Source: Oscillospiraceae bacterium (GTDB lineage Bacteria; Bacillota; Clostridia; Oscillospirales; Ruminococcaceae). Taken from it: 60,515 nt of DNA. Under the pieces are notes generated by a model. That model ran no database searches, was not told the origin of the DNA, and saw only the letters and a list, made by a program, of their open reading frames with translations. Positions 19,296 to 27,492 of this stretch are shown here, in pieces (within the stretch, counting starts at the first letter, position 1; each line of letters starts with the position of its first letter). Location: positions 1-60,515 of the forward strand of contig JAFUNP010000003.1 in assembly GCA_017473015.1 (NCBI GenBank). Direction: 5' to 3'. The position numbers were made by a program, and so were the translations under genes.

Positions 19296-20060
19296 ATGAT
19301 AATAACAAGATATATTACCATCCCTCAGCTGACAGGCAGGGAAAAACGCCGCGCATATGTTTATGTGCCGGAAGAAGCAAAAAACAACCCTGAAGCACGC
19401 TACCCTGTACTGTACATGTTTGACGGTCAGAATGTGTTTTTTGACAGTCATGCAACCTACGGCAAAAGCTGGGGTATGCTGGATTATCTGCAGGAAAACC
19501 ATGTTCCGCTGATTGTGGCTGCTGTAGAATGTAACCATCATCCGGATAACGGCCGCCTGTCTGAATATTCACCTTTTGATTTTTCAGACAGCCGATTTGG
19601 CACAGTAAAAGGCCGCGGCAAAATAACAATGGATTGGTTTGCATATCGTTTCAAACCGATGATAGACCGCAATTTTCCCACTTTGCCGGACAGGGAATAT
19701 ACCTTTATCGCAGGCAGCAGTATGGGTGGTCTGATGACCATATATGCACTTACAAAATACAATCACATTTTTTCCCGTGGTGCATCGCTGTCACCATCGT
19801 TGTGGGTGAATACGGACCGTCTGGAAAAAATGATACGCCGTACAGACTTTGCCACAGGCACAGTGCTGTATATGGATTACGGCAGTGAGGAATTCGGCTG
19901 GAAGCCGGACATGATGAAAGGTTATAACCGCATCTGCAACGCATTCTGCGACAGCGGCGTTATGCTCACATCACGCCTTGTACCTGGCGGGACCCATCAG
20001 GAAGCCAGCTGGGAAAGACAGCTGCCATTCTTTATTCATACTTTGTTTTATAATTTATAA
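19296..20060 (+). CDS. Alpha/beta-hydrolase, putative esterase (esterase D/A-type family)
   Basis: 254 residues from the ATG at 19296, chosen over the longer frame from 19212 because AAGGA lies ten bases upstream and the protein begins directly with the first strand (MIITRYITIP). The nucleophile elbow is GSSMGGL. An YGSEE segment and GGTHQEASWE near the C-terminus supply likely acid and His residues. The family cleaves acyl esters, including siderophore and cinnamoyl esters; the substrate here is unknown. No signal peptide is seen, so it acts in the cytoplasm. It heads a same-strand run with a second esterase and an ATP-grasp ligase. Confidence 0.8.
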   Translation: MIITRYITIPQLTGREKRRAYVYVPEEAKNNPEARYPVLYMFDGQNVFFDSHATYGKSWGMLDYLQENHVPLIVAAVECNHHPDNGRLSEYSPFDFSDSRFGTVKGRGKITMDWFAYRFKPMIDRNFPTLPDREYTFIAGSSMGGLMTIYALTKYNHIFSRGASLSPSLWVNTDRLEKMIRRTDFATGTVLYMDYGSEEFGWKPDMMKGYNRICNAFCDSGVMLTSRLVPGGTHQEASWERQLPFFIHTLFYNL

Positions 20061-20071
20061 AACCTATAAAA

Positions 20072-20166
20072 GCCTCCTTTGTGTAATGGCCAGGCCAGTT
20101 TCTCTTGCCCTTTGGGCAATTCACCTTCAGGGAGGTGGCACAGCGAAGCTGTGACGGAGGGATTGT
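20072..20166. repeat. Dispersed intergenic repeat between two esterase genes
   Basis: It contains TTGCCC/GGGCAA (20105-20119) and CACAGC/GCTGTG (20139-20153) hairpins and the GGAGGTGGCA...GACGGAGGGA text typical of a scattered clostridial repeat. It sits between two functionally linked genes and may weaken read-through. Confidence 0.6.
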
Positions 20167-20221
20167 AAATAAAGTCCCCGAATAAAAATATTCATTAAAA
20201 ATAAATATATCAGGAGATTTT

Positions 20222-20980
20222 ATGAGAGTACAGTATTTCAAACACTACAGCCACAATCTGGGCCGCGATATGGAGTACAAAGTGTACGGCCATGCAGGCA
20301 GACCGGTGCTGTTTATCCCATGCCAGAACGGCAGATTTATGGACTTTGAAGGCTTCCATATGGACCGCGAATGGTCACAGTGGATTGATGCCGGCAAGGT
20401 TATGGTGTTCAGCATCGATACAATTGACCGGGAAACCTGGTCTGATAAAAACGGTGACCCTTATCACCGCATCCGTAGACATGAACGGTGGATTAAATAC
20501 ATTGTTGATGAAATGGTGCCAATCATGCGAGGTACAGTAAATGCTGCCAACGGCTGGGAGGGTTATCCCGGTATTATCGTTTTCGGTGCCAGCATGGGTG
20601 CAAACCATTCTGTAAACCTGTTCCTGCGTTTCCCTGATATTTTTGACGGCATGCTGGCACTCAGCGGTGTTTATGATAACAAAGATTTCTTCGGTGACTA
20701 TATGGACGAAGTTCTCTATCAGAATTCCCCACAGCTGTATCTGGCAAATATGCAGCCTGACCATCCTTTTGTACAGCGTTATAACAACAACCGCGGTATT
20801 ATCTGCACCGGTCAGGGAGCGTGGGAAGAACCCGGTACCGCACGCTGGCTGGAAGAAAACTTCCGCCGACTGGGCGCAAATATCTGGGTGGACTACTGGG
20901 GCTACGATGTAAATCATGACTGGCCATGGTGGTACAAACAGGTGCAGTATTTCGTTCCTAAATTACTGGGTGAAGAATAA
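20222..20980 (+). CDS. Second alpha/beta-hydrolase, putative esterase
   Basis: 252 residues. The fold is shown by the RPVLFIPCQNGRFMDF strand/oxyanion region, the FGASMGANHS nucleophile elbow near residue 122, and a C-terminal DVNHDWPWW segment holding the probable catalytic His. It is only distantly similar to the first esterase. AGGAGA precedes the ATG. The ATP-grasp gene follows after 46 bases, so these two are probably one transcript. No export signal. Substrate unknown. Confidence 0.8.
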   Translation: MRVQYFKHYSHNLGRDMEYKVYGHAGRPVLFIPCQNGRFMDFEGFHMDREWSQWIDAGKVMVFSIDTIDRETWSDKNGDPYHRIRRHERWIKYIVDEMVPIMRGTVNAANGWEGYPGIIVFGASMGANHSVNLFLRFPDIFDGMLALSGVYDNKDFFGDYMDEVLYQNSPQLYLANMQPDHPFVQRYNNNRGIICTGQGAWEEPGTARWLEENFRRLGANIWVDYWGYDVNHDWPWWYKQVQYFVPKLLGEE

Positions 20981-21026
20981 CATCCGGTTAAAATAAAAAA
21001 TAAACTATAGAGAGAAGCGTGACATA

Positions 21027-22223
21027 TTGAAAAACTTTATTTTCATTTCCCCGAACTTTCCTACTAACTACTGGCAGTTCTGCAAAGAACTGAAAAACAA
21101 TGGTCTTAATGTTCTCGGAGTGGGTGAAGCCCCATACGATGAACTGCCACAGCATCTGAAAGACAGTCTGAATGAATATTACAAGGTAAACAGTCTGGAA
21201 AACTATGATGAAGTTTACCGTGCAGTAGCTTTCTTTGCTTTTAAATACGGCAAAATCGACTGGCTGGAATCAAACAACGAATACTGGCTGGAAAGAGACG
21301 CAATGCTGCGTACAGACTTTAATATCACATCAGGCTTCAAAAACGAAGATATGCCAAAAATCAAGTACAAATCAAAAATGAAAGAGTACTATCTGAAAGC
21401 AGGCATTCCTGTGGCCAGATATCATCTGGTGGACAATATTGAAGGCTGCCGTGAATTTCTGAAAGAAGTTGGCTACCCTGTAGTAGTAAAACCTGACAAC
21501 GGCGTAGGTGCGGTGGCTACATATAAACTGACCTGTGATGAAGAACTGGTTCGCTTTATGGCTGACAAACCAGACTGGGTTCCATACATTATGGAAGAGT
21601 TTATCAATGCCGAAATCTATACATATGACGCTATCATCAACTCCAAGGGCGAAGCACTGTTTGAATCCGGTAATGTTACACCATTCTCACTGATGGATGT
21701 TGTAAACAACAATGACAACTCTGTATACTACATTGTAAAAGAACTGAAAGAAGATGTGCTGAAAGCCGGTCGTGCCACAGTAAAAAGCTTTGGCGTAAAG
21801 AGCCGTTTTGTGCATTTTGAATTCTTCCGTCTGCTGTCTGACCACGAAGGTCTGGGCAAAAAAGGCGATATTATGGCGCTGGAAGTTAATATGAGACCTG
21901 CAGGCGGTTTCACACCTGACCTGTTCAACTATTCCGCCAGCACAAATGTTTATAAAATCTGGGCTGATATGATTGCTTATGACTCTACTCTGATGCCTAT
22001 AGGCAACCGCCAGTGGTGTCCTTTCGCAGGCAGACGTGACGGTAAAAACTTTGTTCTGGGTCATGTGGAAATTATGGCCAAATACGGCGATAAAATCAAA
22101 ATGGCCGAAAGAATTCCGGAAGCACTGTCAGGTGCTATGGCAAACCAGATGTATGTAGCTACATTTGACACAGAAGAAGAAATGAACCGGTTCTACAAAG
22201 ATGTACTGGCCGTAAGAGATTAA
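21027..22223 (+). CDS. ATP-grasp carboxylate-amine/thiol ligase
   Basis: 398 residues from a TTG preceded by AGAGAGAAG. The ATP-grasp fold is shown by KYKSKMKEYYLKAG (N-terminal of the ATP site), GYPVVVKPDNGVGAVATYK, the hinge EEFINAEIYTYDA, and ALEVNMRPAGGF, whose Glu and Asn bind Mg2+. The family joins a carboxylate to an amine through an acyl phosphate. Coupling with two esterases suggests the product or substrate is an ester or amide conjugate, but none can be named. It ends in a strong terminator. Confidence 0.85.
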   Translation: MKNFIFISPNFPTNYWQFCKELKNNGLNVLGVGEAPYDELPQHLKDSLNEYYKVNSLENYDEVYRAVAFFAFKYGKIDWLESNNEYWLERDAMLRTDFNITSGFKNEDMPKIKYKSKMKEYYLKAGIPVARYHLVDNIEGCREFLKEVGYPVVVKPDNGVGAVATYKLTCDEELVRFMADKPDWVPYIMEEFINAEIYTYDAIINSKGEALFESGNVTPFSLMDVVNNNDNSVYYIVKELKEDVLKAGRATVKSFGVKSRFVHFEFFRLLSDHEGLGKKGDIMALEVNMRPAGGFTPDLFNYSASTNVYKIWADMIAYDSTLMPIGNRQWCPFAGRRDGKNFVLGHVEIMAKYGDKIKMAERIPEALSGAMANQMYVATFDTEEEMNRFYKDVLAVRD

Positions 22224-22232
22224 TCACACATA

Positions 22233-22260
22233 AAAAGCACCTGGAAACAGGTGCTTTTAT
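22233..22260 (+). terminator. Terminator of the esterase/ATP-grasp unit
   Basis: AAAAGCACCTG/CAGGTGCTTTT with a GAAA tetraloop. Confidence 0.9.
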
Positions 22261-22302
22261 TTTCTGCATCAAAAATCCGCCATTATGCTGTTTTTATGCG
22301 GA

Positions 22303-22331
22303 TAGACAATACAGTGCGGAAATGATAAAAT
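22303..22331 (+). promoter_or_regulatory. Promoter of the ElaA-like gene
   Basis: TAGACA, 17 bp, TAAAAT; about 30 bases before the ATG. Confidence 0.5.
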
Positions 22332-22360
22332 ATTACTATAAAAATTAGTGGAGAAATATT

Positions 22361-22798
22361 ATGGAACTTGTAATCAAAAATTTTGACCGACTGACTTCCC
22401 GTGAAGTTTATGAAATACTGAAAATCCGCACAGCTGTTTTTGTTGTGGAACAGAACTGCCCTTATCAGGAAGTGGACGGCACAGACTATGACAGCCTCCA
22501 TGTATGGCTGGAAGAAGAGGGTGAAATCAAAGCCTACCTTCGCGCCTTCCCTAAAACAGAGGACGGCAAAACAGTACAGATGGGCCGTGTGTTGTCCAAA
22601 GTGCGTGGTGTGGGGCTGGGGGCACAGATTGTGTCTGCAGGTATCGAAGCTGTAAAAACTGAAATGGCACCGGAAAAAATAGTTATTGAAGCACAGACCT
22701 ATGCCATACCTTTCTATGCAAAATTCGGCTTTGAGGTATGCGGTGAAGAATTTCTGGAAGACGGAATTCCTCATACACCTATGGCACTCTTTGTATAA
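22361..22798 (+). CDS. ElaA-like GNAT acetyltransferase
   Basis: 145 residues. The N-terminal LTSREVYEILKIRTAVFVVEQNCPYQEVDGTD segment (RxxVFVVEQ...EVDG) is the hallmark of the ElaA branch of GNAT enzymes. The acetyl-CoA loop is at MGRVLSKVRGVGLGAQIV (R/Q-x-x-G-x-G/A), and the C-terminal half has FYAKFGFEVCGEEFLEDGIPH. The acceptor is unknown. GGAGAAA lies before the ATG. The next gene begins 14 bases after the stop, so they form an operon. Confidence 0.85.
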   Translation: MELVIKNFDRLTSREVYEILKIRTAVFVVEQNCPYQEVDGTDYDSLHVWLEEEGEIKAYLRAFPKTEDGKTVQMGRVLSKVRGVGLGAQIVSAGIEAVKTEMAPEKIVIEAQTYAIPFYAKFGFEVCGEEFLEDGIPHTPMALFV

Positions 22799-22812
22799 AC
22801 AGGAAGTATATT

Positions 22813-23652
22813 GTGAAAAAAATAGATATTCATCTGCATATTCCTTTTGACGACACTATGGGAGAGATGTTTTCCACTGCAGAGAAAATGATTCCTCGTT
22901 TGGATGAACTGGGTATCAGCCACGGTGTGCTTATGTCCATTTCACCACAGTGGAATGAACAGAATATGAAAACAGTGGAAAAATACCCTGACAGATTCAG
23001 CTGGATGTACCATGCCGAACCGTCACTGGGCGGTATTATGCCACAGCTGATGCGCGCAAAAGCACGGGGCGCAATAGGCATAGGTGAAATCACCCTCAAC
23101 AAACTTATTATTGAACCTTTTATTCAGGACCTGTTTCTGGAGGCAGAGCGCCTGAATATGCCTGTATTGTTTCACATGAGCCCGGAAGAAGGCTACAGCT
23201 ACGGCATAGTGGATAAACCAGGCCTGCCGCTGCTGGAGCACTGTCTGCAGGATTACAAAAAACTGAAATTTATCGGTCACAGCCAGCCTTTCTGGCATGA
23301 GATAACAGGTGATGCGGCCACAGGCAGGGAAGACCGTAACCAGTGGGGTAACGGCCCTGTTAAACCGGGTGGACGCCTTGTGTACCTGTTTGAAAAATAC
23401 CCCAATCTGTACGGCGACCTTTCAGCCAACAGCGGAGGTCAGGCCATTATGCGCGACGAAGAATTCGGTCTGGAATTCCTCCATAAATATGCTGACAGAC
23501 TTTTCTTCGGCACTGATATGCTGAATACATCTATGGAATTTCCTTTGGGAAAATGGCTGGACGATATGCATGCAAAAGGCCGCCTGTCCAACGATGCATA
23601 CGAAAAAATCTGCTGGAAAAATGCTGAAAAGCTGATAAAAGGTGAATTATAA
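22813..23652 (+). CDS. Amidohydrolase-2-type metal-dependent hydrolase
   Basis: 279 residues from a GTG preceded by AGGAAG. The metal site is indicated by KKIDIHLHIP at the start (His7, His9), LFHMSPEEG, FIGHSQPF and the late LFFGTDMLNT Asp, a TIM-barrel arrangement of the PF04909 group (decarboxylases, lactonases and aryl hydrolases). The substrate cannot be predicted. It is co-transcribed with the ElaA-like gene. Confidence 0.8.
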   Translation: MKKIDIHLHIPFDDTMGEMFSTAEKMIPRLDELGISHGVLMSISPQWNEQNMKTVEKYPDRFSWMYHAEPSLGGIMPQLMRAKARGAIGIGEITLNKLIIEPFIQDLFLEAERLNMPVLFHMSPEEGYSYGIVDKPGLPLLEHCLQDYKKLKFIGHSQPFWHEITGDAATGREDRNQWGNGPVKPGGRLVYLFEKYPNLYGDLSANSGGQAIMRDEEFGLEFLHKYADRLFFGTDMLNTSMEFPLGKWLDDMHAKGRLSNDAYEKICWKNAEKLIKGEL

Positions 23653-23655
23653 AAA

Positions 23656-23699
23656 CAAAAAGTCATTCTCAGGACTGTTGCCCTGAAGAATGACTTTTT
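23656..23699. terminator. Bidirectional terminator between convergent genes
   Basis: AAAAAGTCATTCT pairs with AGAATGACTTTTT, and an inner CAGG/CCTG extends the stem. It serves the plus-strand hydrolase and the minus-strand dehydrogenase. Confidence 0.9.
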
Positions 23700-23720
23700 G
23701 TTATGCTCTGTTTTTCTTTA

Positions 23721-24515
23721 TCAGCCCTGAACGCCTACGCTCATTGTTTCAGGCAATGTTGAACCGCCGTCGATTACAATACCCTGAGCTGTGATGTAGC
23801 TGGATTCATCGCTGGCCAGAAATGCTGCCAGTTCGCCCAGTTCTTCGATGTTGCCCAGTCTGCCCATTGGAATACCTACGCGGATTCCCTCAATAACACT
23901 GTCCGGATTTGAAGCATCAGATGCGTTTGCGATTCCTTCTACCATAGGTGTCATGATATAGCCAGGCTGAATAGCGTTCACTCTTATGCCGTGGTGTACC
24001 ATTTCAGCAGCCAGACCTTTTGTAAAGCCCATCAGTGCAGCTTTTGTTGTGGCGTATGCCACTTCACCCGGGTCAGCTACCAGAGGACCTGTAACGCTGG
24101 ACAGATTCACAATAGCTCCCTTTTTGTTTTTCATCATAACAGGGCACACTGCTTTGCACATGTTCCATACACCTTTGATATTTATGTCAAAATGTGCATC
24201 GCGCAGTTTATCGTCAGTGTTCATAAAGCTGTCCAGCCATGCGATACCGGCGTTGTTTACCAGAACATCGATTGTACCATATTTTGCCAGCACTTCATCC
24301 ACACACTTTTTAATCATTTCTGTGTCGCGCACATCACACAGATAGCCGCTTACTTCCCAGCCTTCAGCAGACAGTTCAGCCACTGTTTCGTGTACTTTTT
24401 CGCTGTAGTCAAATATAACTACCTTTGCGCCGTATTTGAGAAATACTTTTACGATACCCAGACCATTGCCCATAGCACCGCCTGTAACTATTGCTACTTT
24501 GTCTTTCAGTTTCAT
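23721..24515 (-). CDS. ucpA: UcpA-like short-chain dehydrogenase/reductase
   Basis: 264 residues. Rossmann glycine motif TGGAMGNGLG, DVRD, VNNAGIAW, Ser in NLSSVTG, catalytic YATTK, and the closing IVIDGGSTLPETMSVGVQ. The INIKGVWNMCKAV and ESSYIT/DGGSTLPET stretches closely resemble E. coli UcpA, whose physiological substrate is not established. The ATG has AAAGGAG upstream, with a good promoter. A single gene bounded by a bidirectional terminator. Confidence 0.85.
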   Translation of the reverse strand: MKLKDKVAIVTGGAMGNGLGIVKVFLKYGAKVVIFDYSEKVHETVAELSAEGWEVSGYLCDVRDTEMIKKCVDEVLAKYGTIDVLVNNAGIAWLDSFMNTDDKLRDAHFDINIKGVWNMCKAVCPVMMKNKKGAIVNLSSVTGPLVADPGEVAYATTKAALMGFTKGLAAEMVHHGIRVNAIQPGYIMTPMVEGIANASDASNPDSVIEGIRVGIPMGRLGNIEELGELAAFLASDESSYITAQGIVIDGGSTLPETMSVGVQG

Positions 24516-24545
24516 TTTACATACTCCTTTGATTTGTTAATATAT

Positions 24546-24574
24546 ATTATAGCTAAAATTTTATCGAATTACAA
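24546..24574 (-). promoter_or_regulatory. Promoter of the ucpA-like gene
   Basis: Minus strand TTGTAA, 17 bp, TATAAT. The rest of 24575-24823 is AT-rich with no convincing gene. Confidence 0.6.
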
Positions 24575-24823
24575 TATCAATCTTTCAATTATGTCACCAA
24601 AATGTTACAATAGATATAATATAAATGAAAAGACTGTAATTTTAGAAGGGGAATATGGAAAAAAGCAGATGCTCTGTAACCTATTTTCAGACAAATTTAC
24701 TGTTTTTAACAGAATGTATCATGACGATGCCCATATCGTTCTGATATATCTGCCTGAATTAAAATATAAGGTAAGAAATTGGTTTCCCAATGTCCAAATT
24801 TCGTTCACAAAACCATATAAACC

Positions 24824-24852
24824 AAAAAACGGACTGGAAACAGTCCGTTTTA
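24824..24852 (-). terminator. Terminator of the DUF134-NifX fusion gene
   Basis: AAAACGGACTG/CAGTCCGTTTT with a GAAA loop and T-run on the minus strand. Confidence 0.85.
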
Positions 24853-24859
24853 TTTTCTC

Positions 24860-25618
24860 TTATTTATGACAGCCGTGGTCACCACAGCCATGATTGCCGC
24901 AGTTATGACCGTCACCGTGATGGTGGTCGTGGTGGTCACAGTTAGCAGATGCAGAATAGTCAAGAGTACCCTGCAGATACTGTACTACTGCCATGTCTGC
25001 ATCACCTGTCACACCTCCGCATATTTCTATACCGGCAGCGGCCAGTGCATTTCTTGCACCCATACCCATGCCGCCGCAGATAAGCACATTCACACCCATT
25101 TCTTTAAGAAAGCCTGCCAGCGCGCCGTGGCCTGTGCCGTTGGTGTCTACTATTTCCACCCAGGAAATCTTTTTGTCTTCTACTGTGTATACCTTGAACT
25201 GCTGTGTACGGCCAAAATGCTGAAAAATTTTGTTGTTTTCAAAAGTAGCTGCTATTTTCATAATAATTCCTCCTGTCTTGCTGTTTATTCTTCTGTGACA
25301 GCTGCTGTGGCTGCAATCGCCCTCATTGCTGTCACACAGACGGTAATCTCCGCCTTCTATTCGTATTGTCATACCGCCTACCAGCGCATCGGCCAGTTTT
25401 TTTCTGGCAGAGTTATATATCCGCTGTACCGTGGAACGCCCCACCTGCATCTGCATTGCACAGTCCTCCTGTGAACGGCCTTCTCTGTCTATCAGGCGTA
25501 TGGTTTCGTACTCGTCTACTGTCAGTACCACTGCCACCGGTTTGCTATTTTCCACGGGGATAAATTCTGTACACTGCGGCATCCTGCATACGCGCCTGTA
25601 TTTTATAGGTCTTGGCAT
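24860..25618 (-). CDS. DUF134 helix-turn-helix protein fused to a NifX/NafY-type metal-cluster domain
   Basis: 252 residues. Residues 1-100 are a DUF134 DNA-binding domain (RPIKYRRVCRMP, LTVDEYETIRLIDREGRSQEDCA, VGRSTVQRIYNSARKKLADAL). Residues 120-225 are a dinitrogenase Fe-Mo cofactor-binding domain (MKIAATFENNKIFQHFG, GGMGMGARNALAAAGIEICGG). The last 25 residues are His/Cys-rich (HHDHHHGDGH, CGNHGCGDHGC), a likely metal site. An internal ATG at codon 120 carries its own AGGAGG. No nif genes are near, so the role is probably metal or redox sensing rather than nitrogen fixation. Confidence 0.85.
   Translation of the reverse strand: MPRPIKYRRVCRMPQCTEFIPVENSKPVAVVLTVDEYETIRLIDREGRSQEDCAMQMQVGRSTVQRIYNSARKKLADALVGGMTIRIEGGDYRLCDSNEGDCSHSSCHRRINSKTGGIIMKIAATFENNKIFQHFGRTQQFKVYTVEDKKISWVEIVDTNGTGHGALAGFLKEMGVNVLICGGMGMGARNALAAAGIEICGGVTGDADMAVVQYLQGTLDYSASANCDHHDHHHGDGHNCGNHGCGDHGCHK
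25259..25274 (-). promoter_or_regulatory. Internal ribosome site and start codon within the DUF134-NifX gene
   Basis: On the minus strand AGGAGG (25274-25269) lies seven bases before an in-frame ATG (25261-25259). It would yield a stand-alone NifX-type protein of 133 residues beginning MKIAATFENN, exactly at the domain boundary. Confidence 0.65.
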
Positions 25619-25637
25619 GGTGTTTCTCCTTTGTTAA

Positions 25638-25683
25638 TGACATATACCAATAATTATTATATTATGATTTATGGCATATGTCA
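25638..25683. promoter_or_regulatory. Inverted-repeat operator candidate around the DUF134-NifX promoter
   Basis: TGACATATACCA (25638-25649) and TGGCATATGTCA (25672-25683) are inverted copies with one mismatch. They flank the -10 box and overlap the -35 box, a layout that fits autoregulation by the DUF134 domain. Confidence 0.45.
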
Positions 25684-25684
25684 A
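25656..25684 (-). promoter_or_regulatory. Consensus promoter of the DUF134-NifX gene
   Basis: Minus strand TTGACA, 17 bp, TATAAT: both hexamers perfect. Confidence 0.8.
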
Positions 25685-25731
25685 TAACAAGTAAAAGGAT
25701 GAAATATCGGTGAATATATCTCCTTGGCAGA

Positions 25732-25759
25732 TAGACAAATTTTCACAATTTGCTATAAT
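25732..25759 (+). promoter_or_regulatory. Promoter of the DUF975-like membrane protein gene
   Basis: TAGACA, 16 bp, TATAAT. Confidence 0.55.
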
Positions 25760-25809
25760 ATAAACAAAGCCTTTTCGGCAATACAAGGTATATGAACAGG
25801 AGGACAACA

Positions 25810-26514
25810 ATGTATCAACATATTAAAGACAGAGCAAAGGAAATATACCGCAGTAACACACAGATACTGCTGATGGTTATGGCCATTTATACAGCCATCG
25901 AATATATGACAGGTATACTTTCCGGCAATATTATTTTTACTATCATCGCATCATTTATCACAGCTGCCCTTTCCGCCAGCAAAGCCTATTTCTGGTTCCG
26001 CACATATAACCGCGACACACCGGATTATACAGATATGTATTCCATATTTCTGGACAAAACTCATCAGAACACCATTCTTACCATTATGACCATCCGTTTT
26101 CTTATTGATGCGGTACTGGGCGTGGTCACAACTGTATTGGCTTTTATTCCGGTACTGAACATTGTGGCAGTTATTGCAGTGGCTGCAGTAGGTCTGCTTT
26201 TGTCTATAGTATGGTATCTTTTTGCAGCCAATCCATATTATTCCGCAGGCGACTGTTTCCGTGCTTCATGGGAATACATGAAATCAAAGGTGATTGAATA
26301 CATAATCTTTGTGTTGTCCGTTGCAATAGTGCCTGCTCTGTTCTGTGGTCTTATCGGTGCATTTATCAGCATGCTTCTGCCTTTCCTGGGCAGCATTATC
26401 ACCACAGTGCTGTTTGCAGTATTTGAAGTTTATATCTCTCTTGCCACAGCCGGTTATGTGTCCGAACTCATTCCACAGGAATGGTACCGGGGCACAGCAG
26501 TGTTTGAAAAATAA
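25810..26514 (+). CDS. DUF975-like polytopic membrane protein
   Basis: 234 residues from ATG 25810, preferred over ATG 25792 because AGGAGG ends seven bases before it. About six hydrophobic segments; the conserved-looking loop is YYSAGDCFRASWEYMKSKV, where DUF975-type proteins have a similar amphipathic stretch. Function unknown. It is followed by a hairpin and then proC, so it is probably monocistronic. Confidence 0.6.
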   Translation: MYQHIKDRAKEIYRSNTQILLMVMAIYTAIEYMTGILSGNIIFTIIASFITAALSASKAYFWFRTYNRDTPDYTDMYSIFLDKTHQNTILTIMTIRFLIDAVLGVVTTVLAFIPVLNIVAVIAVAAVGLLLSIVWYLFAANPYYSAGDCFRASWEYMKSKVIEYIIFVLSVAIVPALFCGLIGAFISMLLPFLGSIITTVLFAVFEVYISLATAGYVSELIPQEWYRGTAVFEK

Positions 26515-26525
26515 TATTTGATTTT

Positions 26526-26557
26526 ACAGGCCGTGTACACTTGTATACGGTCTGTTT
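26526..26557 (+). terminator. Terminator after the DUF975-like gene
   Basis: ACAGGCCGTGTA pairs with TATACGGTCTGT (two G-U pairs), then TTTT. Confidence 0.7.
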
Positions 26558-26613
26558 TAATGCTAAAATACAGATAATATCAATCTTATGAATATATGAA
26601 TAAGGAGTATAGT

Positions 26614-27438
26614 ATGAAAAAAATCGCTTTTATCGGTGCCGGCAATATGGGTGGTGCACTTATTATGGGTATATGCAAAGCTATCGACCCTCATCAGGTG
26701 GTTATATATGACCCGGATACAGAAAAAACAGCACTGCTTTCACAGAAAACAGGCTGTGCAGTGTCAGAGAGTGCTGATGCGGCTGTTCTCAACGCCGAAT
26801 ATGTGGTGCTGGCTGTAAAACCGCAAGTGCTGCGCGGTGTTCAGCAGCAGCTGATGCCTGTTATGAAACAGGCGGCAGCAGAAGGCAGACAGCAGATTAT
26901 TCTGTCTATTGCTGCCGGTATTCCTTTGGCCGACCTGACTGCAATCCCTCTGGAAAACGGTCTGGACCTGCCTGTTATCCGTATGCTGCCGAATACCCCA
27001 AGCGAAATCGGCGAAGGTCTTAACATCTATGCTGTGAATGAAAAAGTAACAGCTGAAAACTGCGCTGAGCTGGAAAAAATGTTCAGCCAGTGTGGTCTGA
27101 CTGAAAAGGTGACAGAACACATCCTGGATGTGGCCTCTGCTGTTTCAGGCTGTACTCCTGCCTTTGCATATATGTTTATCGACGCTCTGGCAGACGGAGC
27201 GGTGCGCTGCGGCGTGCCACGCGATAAAGCTATAAAATATGCCGCTCAGGCCGTAAAAGGTGCGGCTGCTATGGTGCTGGAAACAGGCCGTCACCCTGAT
27301 GCATTGAAAGATGCTGTATGTTCACCGGGCGGCAGCACAATCGTAGGCGTAGCTACCCTGGAAAATGCTTCATTCCGTGCCGCAGCAGCCAATGCAGTGT
27401 TCTATGCAAATGAAAAAAATATGGATTTAGGCAAATAA
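26614..27438 (+). CDS. proC: Pyrroline-5-carboxylate reductase
   Basis: 274 residues from ATG 26614, with AAGGAG six bases upstream (the earlier ATG at 26596 overlaps this ribosome site). FIGAGNMGGAL is the NAD(P)-binding loop, VIRMLPNTPSEIGEG is the conserved central motif, and the C-terminal domain carries AVSGCTPAFAYMFIDALADGAVRCG and CSPGGSTIVGVATLE. It makes proline from pyrroline-5-carboxylate in the cytoplasm. No proA or proB is nearby. Confidence 0.95.
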   Translation: MKKIAFIGAGNMGGALIMGICKAIDPHQVVIYDPDTEKTALLSQKTGCAVSESADAAVLNAEYVVLAVKPQVLRGVQQQLMPVMKQAAAEGRQQIILSIAAGIPLADLTAIPLENGLDLPVIRMLPNTPSEIGEGLNIYAVNEKVTAENCAELEKMFSQCGLTEKVTEHILDVASAVSGCTPAFAYMFIDALADGAVRCGVPRDKAIKYAAQAVKGAAAMVLETGRHPDALKDAVCSPGGSTIVGVATLENASFRAAAANAVFYANEKNMDLGK

Positions 27439-27456
27439 TATTTCTTTTAAAAATAA

Positions 27457-27488
27457 AACCATCGATACACTGTACCGATGGCTTTATT
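27457..27488. terminator. Bidirectional terminator between proC and the MFS gene
   Basis: CCATCG, TACA / TGTA, CGATGG form a nearly perfect stem flanked by A and T runs. Confidence 0.8.
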
Positions 27489-27492
27489 GTTT

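Noticed and set aside
24592-24869. Possible 92-residue plus-strand gene
   Set aside because: No ribosome site, runs through a hairpin terminator and overlaps the 3' end of the DUF134-NifX gene; the protein resembles nothing I know.
24860-25618. Nitrogen fixation gene
   Set aside because: The NifX-type domain alone is common in non-fixing anaerobes and no nif genes are nearby.
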